This document shows, in pieces, positions 1 to 5,416 of a stretch of 9,294 nt of DNA (the stretch's first letter is position 1; each line of letters begins with the position of its first letter). The notes below the pieces were generated by a model. The model searched no databases, had not been told where the DNA came from, and saw nothing but the letters and a program-made list of their open reading frames with translations. Origin of the DNA: CAZNPW01 sp964575185 (lineage in GTDB: Bacteria; Pseudomonadota; Alphaproteobacteria; Rhodobacterales; Rhodobacteraceae); NCBI GenBank assembly GCA_964575185.1, contig CAZNPW010000090.1:1-9294 (forward strand), written 5' to 3'. The translations under genes and the position numbers were made by a program.

Positions 1-1
1 G

Positions 2-43
2 CCCTTCCTGCGCAACAAGGCGTCGCAGTATCGGCTGATCTGA
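2..43 (+). CDS. 3' end of an unidentified gene (partial)
   Basis: Reading from base 2 gives 13 codons ending at TGA (41-43), with the peptide PFLRNKASQYRLI. Twelve of the 13 codons end in G or C, which matches the coding regions of this window. The peptide looks like a natural C-terminus with basic and aromatic residues, but it is too short to assign to a family. It would be convergent with the transporter gene that ends at position 98. It could be a chance open frame, since only 42 bases are visible. Confidence 0.45.
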   Translation, partial: PFLRNKASQYRLI

Positions 44-85
44 AGGGCGCGGCGGACATCCGGCCGGCGCCCGGCGTCACCGCCT

Positions 86-107
86 GCGGCCGCGCTGCTA
101 CGGCCGC
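86..107. terminator. GC-rich stem-loop between convergent genes, possible terminator
   Basis: GCGGCCG (86-92) and CGGCCGC (101-107) form a perfect 7-bp stem around an 8-base loop. The loop contains the stop codon of the leftward transporter gene (complement of 98-100). The hairpin lies where two convergent genes end, so it could slow or stop transcription from either side. There is no U-tract on either strand, so an intrinsic terminator is not demonstrated, and GC-rich stems arise easily by chance in this DNA. Confidence 0.22.
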
Positions 108-673
108 GCGTCCCGCCCCTCCACCCGCGCGGCCTCCATCACCTCGGCCGCGGCGTCGAGGTTCATCCAGACGATCACCAGCCCCACCGCCACGTCGGGC
201 CAGATCGTGGGCCAGGCCAGCGTCGCCAGCCCCGCCGCGACGATCAGGACGTTGGCCGCCACGTCGTTGCGCGCCGACAGGAAGGCCGCGCGCGCCAGGC
301 TGCCGCCCGCCGTCCGCACCCGCGCCAGCATCAGCGCACAGGTCAGGTTCACCGCCATCGCGCCGAAGCCCACCCAGGTCAGCACCATTGGTGCCGGCAC
401 CGCCGGGTCCTGGACCTTCAGCCACAGCGTCCAGACCACCGCCGCCGCCGGCACCACCATCAGCGCCGCGAGCCCGTAGCCCAGCCGCGCCCGCGCCACC
501 GCCGTCCAGCCCAGCGCGACGGCGATCAGCAGGTTGACCGACGTGTCCTCGAGAAAGTCGATGCTGTCGGCCAGCAGCGACAGGCTGTCGATCCGCAGGG
601 CCGCGACGAACTCCACCCCGAACCAGGCGAGGTTCAGGGCGGCCACCGCAAGCACCGTCCGCCGCAACGTCAT
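98..673 (-). CDS. Minimal CDF-type cation transporter (membrane part only)
   Basis: This encodes a 191-residue, very hydrophobic protein with about six predicted membrane segments (roughly residues 5-26, 32-55, 64-84, 96-118, 128-152 and 155-173). It resembles the cation diffusion facilitator fold, whose members export Zn2+, Fe2+ or other divalent metals using the proton gradient. The TM2 signature reads LADSIDFLED, with a DxxxD pair at D39/D43 like that of E. coli YiiP. The TM5 site, HxxxD in the family, here reads S133-ARN-D137, so the usual His is Ser. The protein ends right after TM6, so the cytoplasmic dimerising domain of standard (about 300-residue) CDF proteins is absent. I chose the ATG at 671-673 because a purine-rich GGGGGGAG lies 6 bases upstream; an in-frame ATG at 748 would add 25 low-complexity residues. 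Family assignment is good. Substrate and transport activity are uncertain because of the altered site. Confidence 0.8.
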   Translation of the reverse strand: MTLRRTVLAVAALNLAWFGVEFVAALRIDSLSLLADSIDFLEDTSVNLLIAVALGWTAVARARLGYGLAALMVVPAAAVVWTLWLKVQDPAVPAPMVLTWVGFGAMAVNLTCALMLARVRTAGGSLARAAFLSARNDVAANVLIVAAGLATLAWPTIWPDVAVGLVIVWMNLDAAAEVMEAARVEGRDARP

Positions 674-753
674 GCGAATCTCCCCCCGTCCGGCGCAGAG
701 TTGCGCACGGCAAGGTTTTCCGCCACCGTCGCCGCGGTGGGGAGCCATGGCGC

Positions 754-1104
754 ATGAAACGTTTTCCGTCCGGCAGCCTCGGCATCCTGCAGGGCAGCCG
801 GGTGCTGTTTTCGGACTTCGCCGACGGCGGCGCGATGTGGACGGGCACCGGCGCGCGCGAAAGCCGGCATGTGGTGACCTTCAAGGACGGGTTCACCGAG
901 CCCCCGGCGGTGATGGTCGGCCTGTCGATGTGGGACATGGACAGCAAGACCAACCCGCGCGCCGACCTCGTGGCCGAGAACGTGACCGCGCGCGGCTTCC
1001 ACCTGGTGTTCCGCACCTGGGCCGACACCCGCATCGCCCGCGTCCGCGCCGACTGGACAGCCATCGGCCCGGTGCGCGACGACGAAGACTGGGACGTCGC
1101 ATGA
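754..1104 (+). CDS. H-type lectin domain protein
   Basis: This encodes a 116-residue soluble protein that is nearly all one H-type lectin domain, the fold of snail and Dictyostelium agglutinins that bind GalNAc/Gal. The signature part spans about residues 53-105: VMVGLSMWDMD, then TNPR, then VAENVTARGFHLVFRTW, ADTRI and ADWTAIG. No signal peptide or membrane segment is seen, so the protein appears cytoplasmic unless exported by an unusual route. The start at 754 follows a GGTGGGGAG stretch (736-744), part of which also forms a 6-bp hairpin stem. The gene is divergent from the transporter gene and lies 15 bases before the AHSA1-like gene, so the two are probably co-transcribed. The domain call is firm. 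The ligand and biological role in bacteria are unknown. Confidence 0.85.
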   Translation: MKRFPSGSLGILQGSRVLFSDFADGGAMWTGTGARESRHVVTFKDGFTEPPAVMVGLSMWDMDSKTNPRADLVAENVTARGFHLVFRTWADTRIARVRADWTAIGPVRDDEDWDVA

Positions 1105-1119
1105 CGCAAGGAGGCAGCG

Positions 1120-1524
1120 ATGCAGATCACGGTAGAACGCATCGTCCGCGCGGACATCGCCAGCGTCTGGGCGGCCTGGACGACGCCCGCCGACATCATG
1201 GTCTGGAACGCCGCGTCGGACGACTGGCACACCACCGCCGCCACGGTGGACCTGCGGCCGGGCGGGGCCTTCAGCGCGCGGATGGAGGCGAAGGACGGCA
1301 GCTTCGGCTTCGACTTCGCGGGCACCTACACGGTGGTGGAGCCCCACCGCCGGATCGAGGCCACCTTCGGCGGCCGCCACCTGCGGGTGGAGTTCGGCGC
1401 GCTCCCGGACGGCACCCGCGTGCGCGAGACCTTCGACGCCGAGGACACCCACCCGGAGGAGGCGCAGCGCCAGGGCTGGCAGGCGATCCTCGACCGCTTC
1501 GCGCGGCACGTCGAGGGCGGCTGA
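1120..1524 (+). CDS. SRPBCC / AHSA1-like domain protein
   Basis: This encodes a 134-residue protein of the SRPBCC (START-like) superfamily, in the bacterial branch related to the C-terminal domain of the Hsp90 co-chaperone Aha1. The fold makes a deep hydrophobic cavity that binds small ligands. Family hallmarks are the N-terminal strand with VWAAWTTPADIMVWN (residues 16-30), LRPGGAFSARMEAKDG (45-60), the strand FAGTYTVVEPHRRIEATF (66-83) and the C-terminal helix with PEEAQRQGWQAILDRFARHVE (112-132). An excellent Shine-Dalgarno AAGGAGG (1108-1114) lies 5 bases before the ATG, stronger than that of the preceding lectin gene. The spacing to that gene is 15 bases, so a two-gene operon is likely. 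The stop TGA (1522-1524) directly abuts the prs stop codon on the other strand. Family confidence is high; ligand and function are unknown, and a true Hsp90-activating role is not implied. Confidence 0.88.
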   Translation: MQITVERIVRADIASVWAAWTTPADIMVWNAASDDWHTTAATVDLRPGGAFSARMEAKDGSFGFDFAGTYTVVEPHRRIEATFGGRHLRVEFGALPDGTRVRETFDAEDTHPEEAQRQGWQAILDRFARHVEGG

Positions 1525-2544
1525 CTACCAGGCCGTATACATGCCTTCGTAGATCGGCAGCAGCGTCTCGGTCTCGAACAGCGACGAGACGCTGGTGCCG
1601 TTCCAGATGTTCAGGATCGCCTGGGCGAACATCGGCGCGGTCGGCACGATGCGGATGTTCTTCGCGCCGCGCACCGCGTCGGTCGGCTCGATCGAATCGG
1701 TGATGACGAGGCTCTTCAGCACCGAGGCCTCGACCCGTTCGACCGCCGGCCCCGACAGCACGCCATGGGTGATGTAGGCGTGCACCTCGACGGCGCCTTC
1801 GGCGACCAGCAGCTCGGCCGCCTTCACCAGCGTGCCCGCGGTGTCGCAGATGTCGTCGACGAGAACGCAGCACTTGCCCGCGACGCTGCCGATGACGGTC
1901 ATCTCGGCCACCTCGCCCGCCCGCTCGCGCCGCTTGTCCACGATGGCGAGCGGCGCGCCGATCCGCTTGGCGAGCTCGCGCGCGCGGGCGACGCCACCGA
2001 CGTCGGGCGACACGACCATCAGGTCGGCGGTCCTGCCCTTGAAGTGGTGCTCGATGTCCAGCGCGAAGATCGGGCTGGCATAGAGGTTGTCGACGGGGAT
2101 GTCGAAGAACCCCTGGATCTGCGCCGCGTGCAGGTCGAGCGTCAGCACCCGGTCCACCCCCGCCTGGGTGACGAGGTTCGCCACCAGCTTGGCGCTGATC
2201 GGCGTGCGCGCCTTGGCGCGGCGGTCCTGCCGGGCATAGCCGAAATAGGGGATGACGGCGGTGATGCGCGACGCGCTCGACCGCCGCAGCGCGTCGGTGA
2301 TGATGAGCAGTTCCATCAGGTTGTCGTTCGCGGGGCTGGAGGTCGGCTGGATGACATACATGTCCTCGCCCCGCACGTTCTCGAACACCTCGACGAAGAC
2401 CTCCTGGTCGCTGAAGCGTTCGACCCGCGCGTCCACCAGGCTGACCGACATGCCGCGGTGCATCGACATGCGCCGCGCGATGGCGCGGGCGAGCGCCATG
2501 TTGGCGTTGCCCGAGATGAGCTTCGGTTCGGTGATCGCCGGCAT
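1525..2544 (-). CDS. prs: Ribose-phosphate pyrophosphokinase (PRPP synthetase)
   Basis: This encodes a 339-residue cytosolic enzyme that makes PRPP from ribose 5-phosphate and ATP, feeding purine, pyrimidine, NAD, histidine and tryptophan synthesis. The N-terminal half has KLISGNAN (8-15), FENVRGEDMYVIQPTSSPANDNLMELL (54-80), the ATP-contacting loop RQDRRAKARTPISAK (105-119) and DLHAAQIQGFFDIPVDNLYA (137-156). The C-terminal half carries the PRPP-binding loop VLVDDICDTAGTL (227-239). Length is slightly above the usual 310-320, with most of the excess at the C-terminus, which looks like an alphaproteobacterial type. The ATG at 2542-2544 was chosen because homologues start with MPxIxEPKLISGNAN; an in-frame ATG at 2670 adds 42 low-complexity residues. 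The ribosome binding site is a GGGGGACAG run just upstream. The gene is divergent from the FkbM methyltransferase and convergent with the AHSA1-like gene, and appears monocistronic. Confidence 0.97.
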   Translation of the reverse strand: MPAITEPKLISGNANMALARAIARRMSMHRGMSVSLVDARVERFSDQEVFVEVFENVRGEDMYVIQPTSSPANDNLMELLIITDALRRSSASRITAVIPYFGYARQDRRAKARTPISAKLVANLVTQAGVDRVLTLDLHAAQIQGFFDIPVDNLYASPIFALDIEHHFKGRTADLMVVSPDVGGVARARELAKRIGAPLAIVDKRRERAGEVAEMTVIGSVAGKCCVLVDDICDTAGTLVKAAELLVAEGAVEVHAYITHGVLSGPAVERVEASVLKSLVITDSIEPTDAVRGAKNIRIVPTAPMFAQAILNIWNGTSVSSLFETETLLPIYEGMYTAW

Positions 2545-2587
2545 CTGTCCCCCGCGCGCCCCCCGTCCCCGGGCGCTGATGCGGCAG

Positions 2588-2616
2588 CGCATAGCACCGC
2601 GCCCCGGGGATGGGAA
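2588..2616 (-). promoter_or_regulatory. Candidate prs promoter
   Basis: On the minus strand TTCCCA (complement of 2611-2616) and TATGCG (complement of 2588-2593) are separated by exactly 17 bases. They match the sigma-70 consensus at 4/6 and 3/6 positions. Transcription would start near 2581, giving a leader of about 37 bases. That leader would hold a perfect 6-bp inverted repeat, GCGCTG (2573-2578) and CAGCGC (2585-2590), part of which overlaps the -10. The matches are weak and the call rests mainly on position and spacing. Confidence 0.28.
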
Positions 2617-2634
2617 CGCCTGGCGCGCGCTTCC

Positions 2635-2663
2635 TTTACCCCATCCGCCGCCTGCGCTATGGA
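2635..2663 (+). promoter_or_regulatory. Candidate promoter for the FkbM methyltransferase gene
   Basis: TTTACC (2635-2640) and TATGGA (2658-2663) are separated by exactly 17 bases, matching the sigma-70 consensus at 4/6 and 3/6. Transcription would start near 2670, about 20 bases before the ATG at 2690. The two candidate promoters of this 145-bp divergent region lie side by side, 18 bases apart, pointing away from each other. Assignment is by spacing and position only. Confidence 0.35.
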
Positions 2664-2689
2664 CCCGCATCTCCGGCCCGAGGACGAAG

Positions 2690-3427
2690 ATGCCCGACAG
2701 CGACGCCGCCGCCGACCTGCAGCTCGACCTGGGCCAGGTGATCGTGAAGCCCTACGGCGACACGGCGGTGCGGCTGGCGACGCATCCCGCGATCACCGAC
2801 GCGGCGCTGCGCCAGCGGATCGAGCGCGGCCGCTACGAGGTGCACGAGGCGCGCACGGTCGAGAAGATCCTGGCCGCGGGCGACGTGGTGGTGGAACTGG
2901 GCGCGGGGCTCGGGCTGATCTCGACGCTGGCCTGCAAGACCGGCCTGCCGCAGGCGGTGCACTGCTACGAGGCCGATCCGCGGATGCCGCGGCTCATCGC
3001 CGAGACGCACCGGCTGAACGGCGTCAGCGCGGTCACCGTCACCAACGCCGCGGTCACCGGCGATGCCGCGGCGCTGGCGCGGGGAACCATCCCGATGCAC
3101 CTGCGCGGCAACTTCTGGGCGAACTCGGTCCACGCGCCGAAGGCGGGCGCGGCGCTGCACCAGGTGGCGGTGCCGGCCCTGTCGCTGGCGGCCATCGTGG
3201 CCGACCGCAATCCGTCGGTCATCATCTGCGACATCGAAGGGGCCGAGGACGGGCTGTTCGACGGGGTGGACCTGTCGGGCGTGCGGCACGTCATCGTCGA
3301 ACTCCACCCCGGCGTCACGGGGCTGGAAGGCGTCGCCCGCGTGTTCGACGCGCTGCGGGCGGCGGGCCTCGTCTACGACCCCGCGCTGTCGGAACGCGCC
3401 GTGCCGGGCTTCACGCGGCTTCCTTAG
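2690..3427 (+). CDS. FkbM-family SAM-dependent methyltransferase
   Basis: This encodes a 245-residue Rossmann-fold methyltransferase of the FkbM type, enzymes that usually O-methylate sugars, polyketides or other small molecules. The SAM-binding motif I is VVVELGAGLGLIST (66-79) after an R-TVEKIL lead-in. The acidic motif II, which contacts the SAM ribose, is YEADP (93-97). The family-typical DIEGAE (181-186) stands where FkbM proteins have D-V/I-E-G-A-E, and a VIVELHPG strand follows (201-208). The first 50 residues, with VKPYGD, are variable. The ATG at 2690 is preceded by GAGGA (2680-2684) at 5 bases' spacing. The gene stands alone, divergent from prs. Its stop codon overlaps that of ycgN on the opposite strand. 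No glycosyltransferase or biosynthetic cluster is next to it, so the substrate cannot be guessed from context. Confidence 0.87.
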   Translation: MPDSDAAADLQLDLGQVIVKPYGDTAVRLATHPAITDAALRQRIERGRYEVHEARTVEKILAAGDVVVELGAGLGLISTLACKTGLPQAVHCYEADPRMPRLIAETHRLNGVSAVTVTNAAVTGDAAALARGTIPMHLRGNFWANSVHAPKAGAALHQVAVPALSLAAIVADRNPSVIICDIEGAEDGLFDGVDLSGVRHVIVELHPGVTGLEGVARVFDALRAAGLVYDPALSERAVPGFTRLP

Positions 3428-3867
3428 GGCACCTCGTCGATGATGTGCTCCTCCCAGTCGTCCTCGGGCACGGTATCCTCGGCGATCGTCCAGCCCTGCA
3501 CGCTCGCCCCCGCGTCGTGCACCGATTGCGCGTCGCAGCTGACCAGCGGGTGCCAGCGGTAGAGCGGACGGCCCTCGTGCCGCAGGCGGTAGGCGCAAGT
3601 GCGCGGCAGCCAGTAGGCGATCTTCGGCAGCGTTGCGGGCGACAGCACCACGCATTCGGGCACATGCTCGTGCCGGTCGGCATAGCTGCGGCAGCGGCAG
3701 GTGTCGCCGTTAAGCAGGCGGCAGGCCACGCGGGTGAAGGCGACCTCGCCCGTGTCCTCGAACTCGAGCTTGTTCAGGCAGCACTTGCCGCAGCCGTCGC
3801 ACAGCGCCTCCCATTCGGCCGGGGTCATCGCGGCCAGTGGCACGGTCTCCCAGAAGCGCGGCCTCAC
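3424..3867 (-). CDS. ycgN: YcgN / UPF0260 cysteine-cluster protein
   Basis: This encodes a 147-residue protein that matches E. coli YcgN (about 150 residues) along its whole length. Shared blocks, as I recall them, are FWET (5-8), AEWEALCDGCGKCC (17-30), VACRLLN (47-53), the C-R-C-R-Y region (57-61) and TCAYRL (90-95). The CxxCxxCC cluster (C23, C26, C29, C30) and further cysteines suggest binding of zinc or an iron-sulphur centre. The biochemical role of the family is not established. The start is GTG (complement of 3865-3867), because the conserved FWET lies before the first internal Met (residue 14). That GTG shares four bases (GTGA) with the ribF stop, implying translational coupling. The TAA stop interlocks with the FkbM gene stop. 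This is the last gene of the MaoC-ribF-ycgN unit. Confidence 0.93.
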   Translation of the reverse strand: MRPRFWETVPLAAMTPAEWEALCDGCGKCCLNKLEFEDTGEVAFTRVACRLLNGDTCRCRSYADRHEHVPECVVLSPATLPKIAYWLPRTCAYRLRHEGRPLYRWHPLVSCDAQSVHDAGASVQGWTIAEDTVPEDDWEEHIIDEVP

Positions 3868-4781
3868 GCGAGGATCCCCCGCGCGCGGGCCACGTCGGCG
3901 GCCATCTGGGTGATCAGCCGGGGCAGGCCGTCGAAGGTCATCTCGGGGCGCAGGAAGTCGACGAAGGCGACCGACAGGTGCCGGCCGTAAAGGTCGCCCG
4001 CGAAGTCGATCAGGTAGGTCTCGAGGTTGGGCCGGTTCACCCCGAACATCGGCCGCACGCCCAGCGACGCGGCCCCGGCATAGGTCCCCGCCTGCGGCCC
4101 GGCCAGCACGTCCACGCGCACCGCATAGACGCCGAGGCGCGGCAGGTGCAGCCCCTCGACCCCCATGTTGGCGGTGGGGTAGCCGAGCGCGCGCCCCCGC
4201 TTCTCGCCGTGGATCACCGGCCCCTCGATCCGGTGCCAGTGGCCCAGCATCGCGGCCGCGTCGCGCGGGCGGCCGTCCGTCAGCGCCCGGCGGATGGCGG
4301 TGGAAGAGACCTCGATGCCGCCCGCCGCGACCAGCGGCGCGATGGTGGACCCGATCCCCAGCGCGGCGCAGAGGCGCGTCAGGTCGGCGGCGGTCCCTGC
4401 GCGATCCTTGCCGAAGCAGAAGTCCTGCCCGACCACCACATGCGCGAGGCCGAGCCCGTCGGCCAGCACCTCGGCCACGAAGGCCTCGGGCGACAGCGCC
4501 GCAAGGTCGCGCGTGAAGGGCAGCGCGAACAGCCGCTCCACCCCCAGCTTCGCCAGCCGGCTGGCGCGCGATTCGGCGTTCATCAGCCGGAAGGGCGGGG
4601 CGTCGGGGCGGAACACCTGGCGCGGATGCGGCTCGAAGGTCACGACGCCCAGCGGGCCATGGGCGCGGGCAAGTTCGATCACCGCGCGGTGGCCCAGATG
4701 CACCCCGTCGAAGTTGCCCAGCGCCGCACTGGCCCCCCGGGCGGCGGGGGGCAGGCCGTGCCAGTCGGGAAAGACGTCCAT
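3864..4781 (-). CDS. ribF: Bifunctional riboflavin kinase / FAD synthetase
   Basis: This encodes a 305-residue cytosolic enzyme that phosphorylates riboflavin to FMN and then adenylates FMN to FAD, releasing pyrophosphate. The N-terminal FAD synthetase domain (about 15-170) has the nucleotidyltransferase motif GNFDGVHLGH (22-31), VVTFEPHPR (46-54), VGQDFCFGKDRAGT (117-130) and the EVSSTAIR loop (157-164). The C-terminal riboflavin kinase domain (about 180-302) has YPTAN (201-205), GVRPMFG (241-247) and the ETYLIDF strand (254-260), whose Glu is the expected catalytic base. Length is normal for the family. The ATG at 4781 follows a CAGGGG Shine-Dalgarno at about 6 bases; upstream in-frame sequence to 5288 is the MaoC gene read out of frame. 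The 44-base gap to MaoC and the GTGA overlap with ycgN suggest one transcript. Confidence 0.97.
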   Translation of the reverse strand: MDVFPDWHGLPPAARGASAALGNFDGVHLGHRAVIELARAHGPLGVVTFEPHPRQVFRPDAPPFRLMNAESRASRLAKLGVERLFALPFTRDLAALSPEAFVAEVLADGLGLAHVVVGQDFCFGKDRAGTAADLTRLCAALGIGSTIAPLVAAGGIEVSSTAIRRALTDGRPRDAAAMLGHWHRIEGPVIHGEKRGRALGYPTANMGVEGLHLPRLGVYAVRVDVLAGPQAGTYAGAASLGVRPMFGVNRPNLETYLIDFAGDLYGRHLSVAFVDFLRPEMTFDGLPRLITQMAADVARARGILA

Positions 4782-4825
4782 CGCTGCCCCTGCGACGGGG
4801 CGCAGCACCCGCCCTCCGTCGTCTC

Positions 4826-5269
4826 TCAGTCGAACTTGCGGCTGGGGGCCAGGACCACGGCCTCGCCCCTCAGCACGACCGTATCGCCCACGGCGCAGTG
4901 CGTGTCCAGCGTGACCCGGCGGCGCGCGTGGTCGATCGCGGTGACGGTGACATGCGCCGTCACGCTGTCGCCCGGCCGCACCGGCGCCATGAAGCGGAGC
5001 GACTGGCCGAGATAGACCGTCCCGTGCCCCGGCAACTGCTCGCCGATCACCGCGCTGACGAGGCTCGCCGTCAGCATCCCGTGCGCGATGCGGCCGTGGA
5101 ACATCGTGTCGCGCGCATAGGCCTCGTCGAGGTGCACCGGGTTGCGGTCGGTCGAGACCTCGGCGAAGAGCTGGATGTCGCGGTCGGTCACGTCCTTCCG
5201 CAGCGACCGGGTCATGCCGATCTCGATGTCCTCGATGCAGATCGTGCCGCGCGGGGCGTTGTCGCGCAT
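4826..5269 (-). CDS. MaoC-family (R)-specific enoyl-CoA hydratase
   Basis: This encodes a 147-residue single hot-dog-fold protein of the MaoC/PhaJ type, expected to hydrate enoyl-CoA to (R)-3-hydroxyacyl-CoA. It could act in fatty-acid turnover or polyhydroxyalkanoate supply. The hydratase-2 motif is FAEVSTDRNPVHLDEAYA (35-52), with the catalytic dyad expected at D41 and H46. The usual S-G-D is S-T-D here. A helix with FHGRIAHGMLTASL (57-70) follows and is typical of the family. C-terminal strands start with GTVYLGQSLRFMAPVRPGD (83-101). The ATG at 5269 has AGGGAG (complement of 5277-5282) at 7 bases' spacing. It is the first gene of the MaoC-ribF-ycgN unit and lies downstream of the double palindrome. 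Acyl-chain specificity cannot be read from sequence, and no phaC or beta-oxidation gene is in view. Confidence 0.92.
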   Translation of the reverse strand: MRDNAPRGTICIEDIEIGMTRSLRKDVTDRDIQLFAEVSTDRNPVHLDEAYARDTMFHGRIAHGMLTASLVSAVIGEQLPGHGTVYLGQSLRFMAPVRPGDSVTAHVTVTAIDHARRRVTLDTHCAVGDTVVLRGEAVVLAPSRKFD

Positions 5270-5368
5270 GAGGGCCTCCCTCGCGCAAAGCTTAGCGCAG
5301 CCGGCACGCGAGGCAAGAATATTTCACGCGAACACGCGGACGGGCAGCTTTATGTCGGTCGCGCAACG

Positions 5369-5413
5369 CAAGTTTCTTCGAAGAAACTTGGCAAAATCCT
5401 TCGAAGGATTTTG
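5369..5413. terminator. Two tandem 22-bp palindromes, probable terminator of the pyrophosphatase-HAD transcript
   Basis: Positions 5369-5390 form a perfect 22-bp palindrome with arm CAAGTTTCTTC. Positions 5392-5413 form a second one with arm CAAAATCCTTC. They are separated by a single G (5391). Both share the frame CAA...TTCGAA...TTG but differ in the stem middle. Each could fold into a 9-bp hairpin with a TCGA loop on either strand. The second begins 3 bases beyond the HAD gene stop, where an operon's terminator is expected, and its AAAA/TTTT flanks resemble a bidirectional intrinsic terminator. The AT-rich composition stands out from the surrounding DNA. A protein-binding operator or a genome-wide intergenic repeat are alternatives. 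Confidence 0.6.
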
Positions 5414-5416
5414 GTC

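Noticed and set aside
534..1703. Rightward open frame of 389 codons across the lectin and AHSA1-like genes
   Set aside because: It is a different frame from two genes with clear domains and good ribosome binding sites. The predicted protein is mostly R, P, G and H.
2545..2670. Longer prs start (42 extra residues)
   Set aside because: The extra residues are G/R/A-rich without similarity to PRPP synthetases and would cover the candidate prs promoter and, at the far end, most of the FkbM gene's upstream promoter.
1765..3990. Very long rightward open frame (741 codons) across prs, the FkbM gene and ycgN
   Set aside because: It is antisense to prs and ycgN and out of frame with the FkbM gene. 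Its protein is rich in R, A, G and H, has no domain, and arises from stop-codon scarcity in GC-rich DNA.
3837..5015. Rightward open frame of 392 codons over ribF
   Set aside because: It is antisense to ribF, whose catalytic motifs are all present on the other strand. No recognisable protein is encoded.
4782..5288. N-terminal extension of RibF to a 474-residue fusion
   Set aside because: The extension is the MaoC gene read in another frame. The RibF family N-terminus begins just before GNFDGVHLGH, which fits the ATG at 4781.
5270..5368. MaoC promoter between the palindromes and the gene
   Set aside because: On the minus strand TATTCT (near 5330) resembles a -10 box, but no acceptable -35 lies 16-18 bases upstream. 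A promoter is expected somewhere here if the palindromes terminate the upstream unit, but I cannot place it.
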